Shown here in pieces: positions 31,672 to 40,081 of a stretch of DNA of 64,000 bases; position 1 is the stretch's first letter, and each line of letters starts with the position of its first letter. The position numbers and the translations under genes are program-made. The DNA comes from DASVWZ01 sp963715675 (GTDB lineage: Bacteria; Acidobacteriota; Terriglobia; Terriglobales; Acidobacteriaceae), in the NCBI GenBank assembly GCA_963715675.1, contig OY970265.1, positions 4,092,001-4,156,000 on the forward strand, written 5' to 3'. The notes under the pieces were generated by a model. The model saw only the letters and a list, made by a program, of their open reading frames with translations. It was not told where the DNA came from and made no database searches.

Positions 31672-32064
31672 AATCGCTTTTTTCCTCGTTAGTCGAATTT
31701 GTGAGCGTGGGAGTCCCAGGAAATCCCACTTGTGTTTATTGAGCGAATTGAGCGCCGAGGAAAAGATCGCCAGGAGGGTCTTCGCACAGCCCCCCAAGAT
31801 TCCATCGGCTACTTAGGGGAGGCTCGCTGATTTCAACGCTAACAGACACTTGGTTCGAACCGCAATCCGCCAATGTGCCATAAGGGTGGCACAAGGGTGG
31901 CAGGCATTGGGAACTTGGGTTTCGCCGGAAATATCGCATAAATGGCTTGAGGTGGGCTCCGGCATCCCATCCTGCTAAAAGTTTCGATTCACGCAGTCTT
32001 TGGGAAGGGACGATCTCAGTCGTGCCCTAAGTCGTAGGTCTGGTCATCGGGAAGTGCGTCGCCC
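31672..32064. other. Gene-free region with small tandem repeat
   Basis: No coding frame is convincing. AAGGGTGGCA occurs twice in near tandem (31882-31891 and 31893-31902), and GGTTCGAACC at about 31852-31861 is a short palindrome. It must hold the promoter of the 31204-31671 gene on the minus strand and the 3' end of the HAF-repeat gene. Confidence 0.4.
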
Positions 32065-32928
32065 TCAGAAGGTCGCCGTGTAACCCTGCGAAACGCCGTT
32101 CTTGTCGGTGTAGGCCCCCACGATGACGCGGTGATCGTTGATCCCGTATCCGAAGGTCCTGGTACCGCTCGGGTCGCTGAACTTGTAGTACTTGTTCCCG
32201 AGCCGCAACGCCCCACCGTAGTTGTCCTGGGCATCTTCCCATGAATACACAACGTCGCCACTGCTGTTGATGCCGCTGGCATCCGAATCCTCTTCGCCCG
32301 GAATGTTGATGGTTTTGTAGCTCTTGCCGTTGTACAGCGACGACTCAGCGTTCCCGGCCGAATCAATCCACACCAGAGTGACCAGCCCTGCTTTGTTGAT
32401 CCCTCCACCCAGCGTTGCGATTGCGCCGGGCACATCCAGCGTCGTGTACTTGCTGCCGTTAAACAGGAACCCATGCGACCCCTTGGAATCTGCGAAGTTC
32501 CCTGTGATCATCCCGGAATCGTTGATTCCCGTAGCTTGCGATCCGGTCGCTCCCGCCGGCCCAATGTCGCGGAACTTTCCCGCTTTGTACAAGAATGCCT
32601 GCGCATTGTGCTCGGACGTCGCATAGTAGCCCACGATCGCGCCCGCCGCATTGATGCCGAAGCAAAAGGTGTCGCTACCCTTCGGGTCGTCGATCTTGGC
32701 CAGCTTCCCGCCGGCCAGTGTGAAGCCGTGGCGCACGCCACCAGAATCGACGTAGGAACCGGCGAGGACCCCGGCGTTGTTGATGTCAAAAACCGCCGCG
32801 CTTTGGGCGCCGCTGATCTTAACCGTTTTGAACTTGAAGGTCACTGGTCCTGAATCGGCGGCGCTCGCGATGACCGCCAATGCCAGCCACGCCGCTAATG
32901 CACGCAGTCCTGGGTAGAAAGCCTTCAT
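32065..32928 (-). CDS. Secreted HAF-repeat protein
   Basis: 287 residues with a signal peptide (LRALAAWLALAVIASAA). The rest is a series of HAF-type repeats of about 45-50 residues, each with the pattern G-INxxGxIxGxY-x-D...HGFL (SGINSSGDVVYSW, TGINDSGMITGNF, FGINAAGAIVGYY, YGINDHRVIVGAY). These form an extracellular propeller-like structure of unknown function. No catalytic residues. Likely exported and monocistronic. Confidence 0.85.
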   Translation of the reverse strand: MKAFYPGLRALAAWLALAVIASAADSGPVTFKFKTVKISGAQSAAVFDINNAGVLAGSYVDSGGVRHGFTLAGGKLAKIDDPKGSDTFCFGINAAGAIVGYYATSEHNAQAFLYKAGKFRDIGPAGATGSQATGINDSGMITGNFADSKGSHGFLFNGSKYTTLDVPGAIATLGGGINKAGLVTLVWIDSAGNAESSLYNGKSYKTINIPGEEDSDASGINSSGDVVYSWEDAQDNYGGALRLGNKYYKFSDPSGTRTFGYGINDHRVIVGAYTDKNGVSQGYTATF

Positions 32929-33020
32929 GGATTCCTCCTCTCTAAGCGTAAGGAACTATATGCCAGCTAACACCGTGGTTACCAGCGAAAAGCGTCCCAA
33001 GCGGACTGCCAGGCAATTCT

Positions 33021-33326
33021 TCAACCTCGCCCGTATTCCGTCACCTGGCCATCCACTGCGACGGCGACATATTTTCCACTTCCCACTTCGCGAAACTGGA
33101 CCACCCGGTGCCCGTTGCGCGCCAACTCTGCCCAACGGCTGGGCTTGTCCGGATTCTGCTCAATCGCCTGATACCCCCTCCCATGCATCGCAAACCTCAC
33201 CGTCTTGAGCCGCTGAGAGCTCGTCCGCGTCACCGGGATTGCCTTGCCTTCGAGTTGCACCGCATCGCCTTCCATCATTTGCGTCGCGACGTCGCTCAAC
33301 AGCTCCAAATCCAGCATAGTTTCCAC
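33021..33326 (-). CDS. Small conserved protein, unknown function
   Basis: 101 residues, soluble, no signal. Short beta-strand pattern in the second half (HRVVQFREVGSGKYVAVAVD) and a helical start (LDLELLSDVATQMMEGDAV). The pattern TSSQRLKTVRFAMHGRGYQAIEQNP resembles DNA- or nucleotide-handling peptides only vaguely. No family recognised. ATG at 33326 or 33317 could serve as start. Confidence 0.6.
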   Translation of the reverse strand: METMLDLELLSDVATQMMEGDAVQLEGKAIPVTRTSSQRLKTVRFAMHGRGYQAIEQNPDKPSRWAELARNGHRVVQFREVGSGKYVAVAVDGQVTEYGRG

Positions 33327-33763
33327 TCAGGGGCGCAGGAGCCGCCATAAAGGCGGCATCGAACCAGAAATTCGGTCACAAATACTATCCCACGTTCCAC
33401 AGGTAACATTCGTGATTCTTATCTACATGAATACGCTCTGCTCGGGACTGTCCTCGTGGTATCGATTCAGCCGCTAGGGCACTGCGGAGATTGTAGTTTC
33501 GAAGCGAGCTTGAAGATGTGACGGGTGAACCCGGTCTCGCCAACCGCTCAGTGCGGTTTCTCGCGTCCTGTGCAGAAGGGCAGGCCGTGCAGGGTTCCCA
33601 CTCAGAGATCACAACAGCCACCATACAGGCAGAATCGAACCCAAAATCAGGTCGCAGGATCATTCCGGGTCCCACAGATTACATTCCTGATTCTTATCGC
33701 ATGGTGTACGGAGGCGGTGCCCAATCGAGAAGTGGGGTAATACCAATCACGATCGACCAACTA
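33327..33763. repeat. Gene-free region with two diverged ~85-bp direct repeats
   Basis: Copy A begins about 33343 (GCCGCCATAAAGGCGGCATC) and copy B about 33613 (GCCACCATACAGGCAGAATC). Both continue through GAACC-type, TTCCACAG or TCCCACAG and end with the shared GATTCTTATC near 33415 and 33697. The copies align over about 85 bases with many differences. They encode similar minus-strand peptides (NHECYLWN and NQECNLWD), so they may be remnants of a duplicated small gene. A 96-residue minus frame spans the area but shows no support. Confidence 0.5.
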
Positions 33764-34741
33764 CTAGCTCTTTCCCTTCAGCATCTCCAGCACGCGGTCG
33801 AAGTCTTCCAGGGTCGCGTACTCGATCACGATCCGGCCCTTGCCCTTGCGGTCCTTGATCCGCACCCGGACGCCGAGCACCCGCTCCAGATCGGTCTGTG
33901 CCGCGCGTACGTTGGGATCGACCCAGCGCGCGGTTGTCGGCGGCTTCTCCTTCTGCATCGGCAGGTTCGTGTTGAATACCAGGTCTTCCAGTTGCTCCAC
34001 CGACAAGTGCTTGCGCACGGCCTGCTCGGCAATCTTGGGGATCAAGCTCGGCTCAAGCAGCGTTAACAGCACGCGAGCCTCGCTGAATCCCAGCTTCCCT
34101 TCGCGCACATACTGAAGCACAGGCTCGGGCAGCTTCAGCACGCGCATATAGTTGGAAACGGATTCCCGCGACACGCCAACGCGCTGCCCGATCTGCTCCT
34201 GGGTCAGGCCGAAATCGCGGCTGAGCCGGACGTAAGCTTCGGCCTGCTCTACGCAATTCAGGTCCTGTCGCTGCAGGTTTTCGACGATGGTCATCTCGGC
34301 CGCTTGCTGGTCGGAAGCCGCGCGCACAATGGCCGGCACCGTCATCTTTCCTGCCAGCTTCGAGGCCCGGCAGCGCCGCTCGCCAAGAATCAGGAGATAG
34401 CGTCCATCTTTTCCGCGGCGCACCACCACCGGTTGAACCACGCCATTCGCCTGGATCGAATCCGCCAGCTCCTGCAGCGATTCGCTTTCGAACGTGGAAC
34501 GCGTTTGGTACGGGTTTTGATCGATCTGGTCGAGAGCAATCTGCAGCACGGCATCGCCGGAAGCCGGGAACACGGAAACCGGTTCGGGCTGCTCGATCCT
34601 GGGCAGAACTGCCGCCGCCGCCGCACTCACCGCCGTGCCCGCCACTACTCGCGGTCCCGGAAGCAGCGAATCCAGCCCGCGCCCCAGCGCCCGCCGCTTA
34701 TCGTGGGCTTTCTCCACCGCATTTTCCGCCGTCGTTGTCAT
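33764..34741 (-). CDS. parB: Chromosome-partitioning protein ParB
   Basis: 325-residue CTP-dependent clamp that loads at parS and spreads on DNA. Seen: N-terminal RRALGRGLDSLLPG, the ParB/Srx CTPase domain with DQIDQNPYQTR and LILGERRCRASKLA (about 120-160), the helix-turn-helix LTQEQIGQRVGVSRESVSNY (about 200-219) and a C-terminal dimer domain ending LEDFDRVLEMLKG. The ATG at 34741 is chosen; the frame runs to 34840 through a CCCGAGCGAAGTCGAGGA repeat (34773-34790). Its gene follows parA after 95 bases, and parS sites lie upstream of parA. Confidence 0.96.
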   Translation of the reverse strand: MTTTAENAVEKAHDKRRALGRGLDSLLPGPRVVAGTAVSAAAAAVLPRIEQPEPVSVFPASGDAVLQIALDQIDQNPYQTRSTFESESLQELADSIQANGVVQPVVVRRGKDGRYLLILGERRCRASKLAGKMTVPAIVRAASDQQAAEMTIVENLQRQDLNCVEQAEAYVRLSRDFGLTQEQIGQRVGVSRESVSNYMRVLKLPEPVLQYVREGKLGFSEARVLLTLLEPSLIPKIAEQAVRKHLSVEQLEDLVFNTNLPMQKEKPPTTARWVDPNVRAAQTDLERVLGVRVRIKDRKGKGRIVIEYATLEDFDRVLEMLKGKS

Positions 34742-34766
34742 CGTTTTTGTACCCTGTCCGCAGGTT

Positions 34767-34800
34767 GTCATCCCGAGCGAAGTCGAGGAACCTGCTTTGG
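34767..34800. repeat. Dispersed CCCGAGCGAAGTCGAGGA-type repeat between parA and parB
   Basis: TCATCCCGAGCGAAGTCGAG at about 34768-34787 shares its core with the repeat words inside mnmG (24498-24516) and near 39972. It occupies most of the parA-parB gap and explains the false N-terminal extension of the parB frame. Confidence 0.6.
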
Positions 34801-34836
34801 TCGCCAGCTCCACCATTCTCGCCGTTACATCGATCC

Positions 34837-35706
34837 TCACCGATCTTGTATATTGATGGTTATCAATTTATTCCGGTCGGTGATCCAGCGCTTCCAGCGT
34901 GGCGCGTTCACCACCTTTTTTTCCTCAACCGCAATCTCGGCCGGAGCATGATTGTCCAGGATTTCCTGCGCCAGTTGCACGTAGCTCTCCGCCCCACGCG
35001 ACCGGATGTCATAGAGCAGCACCGGCTTGCCGTGGCTGGGAGCTTCCGCCAGCCGGATGTTCCTGGGAATGGTCGTCTTGCACAGTTTGTTGCCAAAGAA
35101 GCGGCTGAGTTCGGCCGTTACCTGCTGGGCCAGGTTGGTGCGGTCGTCGAACATGGTCAGCACCACGCCTTCGATCGCCAGCTCCGGGTTCAGCCCGGCG
35201 CGAATGCGCTCCACCGTGTCCAGGAGTTCCGAGATCCCTTCCAGGGCAAAGTACTCGGCCTGCATCGGAATCAGCACCGAGTCGGCTGCCACCAGCGCAT
35301 TCACCGTCAGCAGATCGAGAGCCGGAGGACAGTCCAGCACAATGTATTCGAAACTATCCCGCAGCGGCATGAGCGCATCCCGCAGGCGAAACTCGCGGCG
35401 TTCGCCGTCCACCAGCTCGAGATTGGCGCCAATGAGGTTCTTGTGCGAGGGGATCAGTGACAGGTGCTCAAGCGCAGTCTTCTGCAAAGCCTGTTCGGCG
35501 ACGGCGGCTCCCATCAGCAGATGATAGGTGTTCAGTCGCTCCGGATCCTTGACCAGACCGAGTCCGCTGCTGGCATTGGATTGCGGATCGCAATCGACCA
35601 GCAGCGTCTTGACTTCCGCTGCTGCAAGCGAGGAAGCCAGGTTGATGGCGGTCGTAGTCTTGCCCACGCCGCCCTTCTGGTTGGCTACCGCAATGATGCG
35701 TCCCAT
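34837..35706 (-). CDS. parA: Chromosome-partitioning ATPase ParA (Soj)
   Basis: 289-residue deviant Walker-A ATPase that moves ParB-parS complexes over the nucleoid. The start is at MGRIIAVANQKGGVGKTTTA, with Walker A KGGVGKTT at residues 11-18, the A' region LLVDCDPQSNASSG and Walker B YIVLDCPPALDLL. The frame continues upstream to 35922 only because the parS sequences translate to FHVEH-type peptides; the real start is 35706. Downstream, parB follows on the same strand. Confidence 0.97.
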   Translation of the reverse strand: MGRIIAVANQKGGVGKTTTAINLASSLAAAEVKTLLVDCDPQSNASSGLGLVKDPERLNTYHLLMGAAVAEQALQKTALEHLSLIPSHKNLIGANLELVDGERREFRLRDALMPLRDSFEYIVLDCPPALDLLTVNALVAADSVLIPMQAEYFALEGISELLDTVERIRAGLNPELAIEGVVLTMFDDRTNLAQQVTAELSRFFGNKLCKTTIPRNIRLAEAPSHGKPVLLYDIRSRGAESYVQLAQEILDNHAPAEIAVEEKKVVNAPRWKRWITDRNKLITINIQDR

Positions 35707-35854
35707 TGAATTTTCGGAGATTTCAGAGCCAGTCGCAGGATAGTGCGGGTCAGCTTGAAATTGCAATGACGGATTTCGGTGCAGTATGCGAATGATAACT
35801 TGCGCCAACGAATGAACGACTTGAACGCGCAATTCACCGCGGTCTCCACAGATA

Positions 35855-35870
35855 TGTTCCACATGGAACG
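35855..35870. promoter_or_regulatory. parS site 1 (variant)
   Basis: TGTTCCACATGGAACG, one central base away from the canonical palindrome TGTTCCACGTGGAACA and with one end base changed. It lies 149 bases upstream of the parA start. Confidence 0.7.
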
Positions 35871-35905
35871 TCGGAACGAACAAGTTTGTTGAAGGCCTCC
35901 GCCAG

Positions 35906-35921
35906 TGTTCCACGTGGAACA
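35906..35921. promoter_or_regulatory. parS site 2
   Basis: TGTTCCACGTGGAACA, embedded in the perfect 22-bp palindrome CAGTGTTCCACGTGGAACACTG split at 35903-35924. This is the best ParB-binding site of the three. Confidence 0.9.
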
Positions 35922-36109
35922 CTGAGCGGGAGTGGTGTTCTGGGTTCGTTCACCGATGAGAATTGTCCGGTGGAAACAGACAATCCAGGATGTCCGGCGC
36001 TTGGATCTGGGTAATCAGCAGCCCACCAGGTGTTCGGAGCGCTCTACGCAAATCCGCGCACAAGATATTTCGCTCAACACACTGTCCACCAGGCCCCAAC
36101 CCCGGAAAG

Positions 36110-36125
36110 TGTTCCACGTGGAACG
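36110..36125. promoter_or_regulatory. parS site 3
   Basis: TGTTCCACGTGGAACG, full match except the last base. The three sites fall within 271 bp between rsmG and parA. The remaining gap (35707-36414, 708 bases) contains no gene I can support. Confidence 0.85.
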
Positions 36126-36414
36126 TTGACAACTGAAGATGAAGGGTCGAAGTCCACTGGGAAACCTCCGGCGCCAGTCTTGATAGATGACTTAATCCTC
36201 GATGCTCCAAAAAGCCGCTATAGCTACCACTTGTTACTTACTTGATTCCTCCAGGTTGGCGAACTTGGTACGCATTTGACTGATGGCCGCTAGCGACGAC
36301 ATCACACACGAAAGCCGATCCACAGACCACTTTTGCGGCGGCAATAGCCGCCTATTATCAGGAATGCTTATGATTATAGGATCTTGTACCACCGATTACC
36401 CATTAGAGCCGTTC

Positions 36415-37068
36415 CTAATCTGATTCGCCCATCCTACGTCCGACCAGCAAGACGCGACTTCCAGACGCGGGAATTGCTACCGGCTCTCCCCACAAATACC
36501 GCGGCAGGAGGTTCCGCGCCTTGGCACACTGTCCCTCGCCGATCAGCAATGCGATCCGCCCAGTGGAAGCTCCAAGGCGGGCCGCACCAGACAGCGCCTG
36601 CTCAAACCGCTCGACCGCCCGGAGCGTAACCACGTCAGCGCGATCACCCGCGTAGCCTTCGGCGCGTCCGGCAAAAACGTCCACCTCCGTGAGGGCTAGA
36701 CTGCGCACTACCTCGCGCAGAAAAGTAGCTTTCTTCTGGTTCGACTCGATCAGTGTCATGCGCAGGTCTGAGCGCCAGATTTTGATCGGCAGCCCGGGGA
36801 ATCCGGCGCCCGAGCCAAGGTCGATCAGGTGAGTGGCATCGTTTGTCAGCGATCGATCCCCAGCAGGGAAGAGCTGGCCCGCTGCGAACAGCGATTCCCC
36901 GAAATGCCGGGTCACGATCTCTTCCGGCTGGCGCACCGCCGTGAGGTTGATGCGTGCATTCCACCGTAGCAATATATAGACGTAAGTCGATATATATTGG
37001 AGCTGAGCTTCCGCCAGCGAACCGCGCAGAAACGGCCGCAGGAGTTCGTCGATCCGGGACAATTCCAT
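36415..37068 (-). CDS. rsmG: 16S rRNA (guanine527-N7)-methyltransferase RsmG
   Basis: 217-residue SAM-dependent methyltransferase that modifies G527 of 16S rRNA. The SAM motif LIDLGSGAGFPGLPIKI (about 80-96), ESNQKKATFLREVVRSL and the RAEGYAGDRADVVTLRAVE catalytic-side segment are characteristic. Start at MELSRIDELLRPF; the frame extends upstream to 37239 without any conserved sequence. It lies upstream of parA-parB as in many bacteria, but mnmG, its frequent neighbour, is elsewhere. Confidence 0.95.
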   Translation of the reverse strand: MELSRIDELLRPFLRGSLAEAQLQYISTYVYILLRWNARINLTAVRQPEEIVTRHFGESLFAAGQLFPAGDRSLTNDATHLIDLGSGAGFPGLPIKIWRSDLRMTLIESNQKKATFLREVVRSLALTEVDVFAGRAEGYAGDRADVVTLRAVERFEQALSGAARLGASTGRIALLIGEGQCAKARNLLPRYLWGEPVAIPASGSRVLLVGRRMGESD

Positions 37069-37242
37069 ACGAAGACTGATTGTAGATGGAATTGAGGCTG
37101 ACGATGGGGTTAGCGGATCTCGAGGTGGGGTGCGGCTTGGAGTTTTTCCGGCCGGGGCGTTACTCGTCCCGGCCTGTTCCGCACCATGTCTCACTGCAGG
37201 CCAAAGGCGTAGATCTTGCCACCTTCGGCTTCCCCCCAACCA

Positions 37243-38379
37243 TTACAGGCCAAATGCGTAAACTGAGCCGTTAGCTGGGATCACATAAAGTACGCCATCC
37301 ACAACCGCGGGTGAGGAGTCCACCCAATTGTCGCCGCCGAAGGAATAGCTCCATAGAAGGGCGCCAGTGCTGCCGTTCAACGCATACACGCTGGCGTCGT
37401 CCGAGCCCACATACACTACGCCATTTGCTGCGGCGGGCGAAGAAAACACAATGCCGCTGGTGGCATAGCTCCATAACAGAGCACCCGTTTTGCCGCTCAG
37501 GGCGTACACCCTATGGTCGTTCGACCCAATGTAAACCGCCCCATTCGCTACGGCGGGCGAGGACCAGACTCGGCCGCCGGTGGCATAGCTCCAAAGCTTG
37601 TGGCCGGTTTGGCCGTTCAGCGCATACACCCTATGGTCATCCGAACCGACATACACTACCCCGTTCGCCACCGCAGGCGAGGAGTTCACCCTTCCACCGG
37701 TCCGGTAGCTCCACAGCTTGTGGCCGGTGCGAGCATTCAAAGCGTACACGCTGTCGTCTTGCGAGCCGATATAAACCAAGCCGTTCGCCACTGCGGGCGA
37801 GGAATCCACCGCATAGCCCGTGGTATAACTCCACAGCTTCTGCCCGGTGTGGGCATCCAGCCCGTACACACTGCCGTTGTAGGATCCGATGTAAACTACC
37901 CCATCCTCCACTGCAGCCGAGCATACCGTACTGTTGCTGATGGGATAGCTCCACAGGGACTGACCGTTGCTGGCGCTCACGGCGTCGATTGCGTTATTTT
38001 CACTGTCACCGAAATAAATCACTCCATTCGCCACCGCGGGCGTGGACAGCACATCAAGCTCATACGCCCCGATTTCCCACAGCTCCACGCCGGTCTCGGC
38101 GTTCAGCGCGTAAAAGCCCCCGAAAGTCCCGAAATAAAGCACCCCGTTCACGATGGTGGGCGAGGCGAACTCCCCGTCCTCGCTGGCGAAAGTCCACTTC
38201 AAGCCGAGCCCCCCAACCTTATTAACGTTAAGAGTCTTCTCGAACGGGTTCCAGCGCTGCATGTTGTTCCTGTGGAATTCGGTCCAGTCGGAGTGCGGAC
38301 TCGCAGCCTGGCCGAGGCAGAGTCCGGCGAGCAGTAAGGTTACGAAACACACGGTGCAGGCCCATTTTCCAGACTTCAT
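37243..38379 (-). CDS. Secreted PQQ-type beta-propeller repeat protein
   Basis: 378 residues. Signal peptide (WACTVCFVTLLLAGLCLG) followed by eight or so repeats of about 40 residues with the pattern SSPAVANGVVYVGSDDHRVY (20 residues) and ALNGQTGHKLWSYATGG. The DNA therefore shows ~120-bp periodicity across 37300-38150. The fold is the BamB/PQQ-dehydrogenase propeller, but no quinone or calcium ligands are clear, so this is likely a binding or scaffold protein. ATG at 38379 gives the best signal peptide; 38406 is an alternative with AAGGG upstream. Confidence 0.87.
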   Translation of the reverse strand: MKSGKWACTVCFVTLLLAGLCLGQAASPHSDWTEFHRNNMQRWNPFEKTLNVNKVGGLGLKWTFASEDGEFASPTIVNGVLYFGTFGGFYALNAETGVELWEIGAYELDVLSTPAVANGVIYFGDSENNAIDAVSASNGQSLWSYPISNSTVCSAAVEDGVVYIGSYNGSVYGLDAHTGQKLWSYTTGYAVDSSPAVANGLVYIGSQDDSVYALNARTGHKLWSYRTGGRVNSSPAVANGVVYVGSDDHRVYALNGQTGHKLWSYATGGRVWSSPAVANGAVYIGSNDHRVYALSGKTGALLWSYATSGIVFSSPAAANGVVYVGSDDASVYALNGSTGALLWSYSFGGDNWVDSSPAVVDGVLYVIPANGSVYAFGL

Positions 38380-38439
38380 TGATCCCGTCCCTTTTATGCG
38401 TGCCATGGTGCCCTTTCGGCGATTGTCGAGTTGCCCCTC

Positions 38440-39702
38440 CTATGGCACAACTTCAAATACGGTTCCGCCTTCCTCCCCGTTCCCCCCCGCCGAGGTCGTG
38501 CCGTACAGGTTCCCGGTCGTGTCAAGGATGAGGCTGCCATAGGCGGGTTGCGACCCGTCGCTGCCGCCCGCGAAACCGTGGAGTATAGACTCCTTCCACT
38601 GGCCGCCGGCCTTCTTTAGTTTGAACACCGTGCCATCGCCGCCCGCGCCGCCGTCTGACGTGACTCCGAGAATGTCCCCCTTCGCATCGAAGGTCACGGG
38701 CGCCTGGGGTTCGTAACCGTCGTTATTCCGGCTGCCGAAAATGTATAGCTGAACCTCGGCCCACTTCTTCTTTTTCTCCAGTTCAAATACCGTACCCTCG
38801 CCACTGGAACCACCGCCCACTGTGGTTGTTCCGTAGAGGTTTTCCTGCTTGTCTAAGGTCAAGCCCGCCCAGGGGGTCTGTCCGTCATTACCGGCGTTGC
38901 TGAAGTCATGCAGGATGATCTCCTTCTTGGTGGATGGTTTTAGCTCAAAAACGGTGCCGCAGCCAAGATTGCCGCAGCCGTTTCCCTTGCCCCCTTCGTA
39001 GGTTGTTCCATAAAGGATTCCCGCACTATCCATGGCAAGATTGCCCCTCGGATTTGCCCCGTCCGTCTCCGTTGCGCCGAAGTTGTAAAGCACCTGATAT
39101 TTCCACTTACCGCCCGAGAGTGGCGATAGCTCAAATACGATCCCGCATTCGTCGAAGCATTTATGGCTACCGCCAGCGATGGTTGTCCCATAGAGGTTCC
39201 CCTTCTTGTCGACGATGACGCCCGCGATCGGGTAATAACCATCGTGGCTTGCTCCGAAGCTGTGAAGCACTGTTTCGGTCCACGTGCCGCCAGCCTGGGG
39301 CGACAGTTCAAACACCGTACCCATTTTGTGTTCGCCGCCAGCATTTGTCGTCCCATAGAGGTTGCCGGATTTGTCGAAGATGAGCGTGCTGTATGGCGAC
39401 GCTCCATCGCTTGACCCCTGAAAAACATAAATCACGCTTTCTGTCCATCCCCCGCCTGAAAGCGGAGATAATTCGAACACGGTGCCACAACCGGCGGTCC
39501 CGTTATTGCATCCCGTGCCGCCATCGCCGCTCGAAGTCGTGCCATAGAGATTCCCGGCTGTATCCCAAACCAGACCAGCTTGGGGCTTTTCGCCGTCGCT
39601 GCCCGCCGTAAATCGGTATAAGACTTGCTTGCTGCTCGCCCAGGAAAATACGGCGGTGAGCAGTAGTGCGCTTAGGGTAAAGACCACGCGTGTTGCCTTC
39701 AT
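38440..39702 (-). CDS. Secreted GloVer/TIGR03803 tandem-repeat protein
   Basis: 420 residues. Signal peptide (RVVFTLSALLLTAVFSWASS) then seven or so repeats of about 50 residues with the GNLYGTT and GTVFEL signatures (DKSGNLYGTTNAGGEHKMG, VDKKGNLYGTTIAGGSHK). Each repeat probably forms a propeller blade. Function unknown; such proteins are abundant in Acidobacteriota. GGAGG sits five bases before the ATG. A homologue is encoded at 60377-61705. Confidence 0.88.
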   Translation of the reverse strand: MKATRVVFTLSALLLTAVFSWASSKQVLYRFTAGSDGEKPQAGLVWDTAGNLYGTTSSGDGGTGCNNGTAGCGTVFELSPLSGGGWTESVIYVFQGSSDGASPYSTLIFDKSGNLYGTTNAGGEHKMGTVFELSPQAGGTWTETVLHSFGASHDGYYPIAGVIVDKKGNLYGTTIAGGSHKCFDECGIVFELSPLSGGKWKYQVLYNFGATETDGANPRGNLAMDSAGILYGTTYEGGKGNGCGNLGCGTVFELKPSTKKEIILHDFSNAGNDGQTPWAGLTLDKQENLYGTTTVGGGSSGEGTVFELEKKKKWAEVQLYIFGSRNNDGYEPQAPVTFDAKGDILGVTSDGGAGGDGTVFKLKKAGGQWKESILHGFAGGSDGSQPAYGSLILDTTGNLYGTTSAGGNGEEGGTVFEVVP

Positions 39703-40081
39703 AAGGCCTCCAGATGCTGCATTATTTGCTGGCGCAAATACCTGCCAATGGCCCGCTCGCGGTATGGCAAGAACCACCAGTGCGCCTCTGCCGCTCCCAG
39801 AGAAGCGCAACTCGGTTCCTAATTGGGGGGGCAGGAATCAAGATTACGGCAAGGCGCGGGCCGTCCGAGCACAAACGGCCACCCATCAGGGACTCTATGC
39901 CGGGGCCAAGAGCCTGTCAAGATGAAAGCGTTTGCACAATAGTCTCGGCCGGGCTCAAGCGAAAGCCTGTCCTGAGCGAAGTTGAAGGGACGCCCGCGCC
40001 TTCGCCTCCCCGTGCATGCGCTCATGAAGCTGTCTAGGGTCAGCCGCACTAGCGCCATGCCGGGGTTTCACGAAATGCTCG
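39703..40081. other. Gene-free region with a dispersed repeat
   Basis: No supportable gene. CCTGTCCTGAGCGAAGTTGA followed by AGGGACGC (about 39967-39994) is a further copy of the CTGAGCGAAGxxGAAGGGA repeat type also present in selD. The promoter of the 38440-39702 gene must lie near 39703-39800. Confidence 0.45.

Noticed and set aside
33385..33675. 96-residue minus-strand gene spanning the gap before parB
   Set aside because: No ribosome binding site or recognisable domain, and it runs across a diverged repeat copy.
33340..33700. Possible tRNA because GGTTCGA occurs on the minus strand
   Set aside because: No T-arm pairing, no acceptor stem and no anticodon arm can be drawn around either copy.
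35707..35922. N-terminal extension of ParA (FHVEH-type peptides)
   Set aside because: The residues come from translating parS palindromes; the Walker A region starts directly after the 35706 ATG.
35707..36414. Chromosome origin of replication
   Set aside because: No cluster of TTATCCACA-type DnaA boxes is visible; parS alone does not show an origin.
37300..38150. Regular ~120-bp repeats suggesting a CRISPR-like or satellite array
   Set aside because: They are in-frame PQQ-propeller blades of one protein, with variable sequence and no conserved spacer boundaries.
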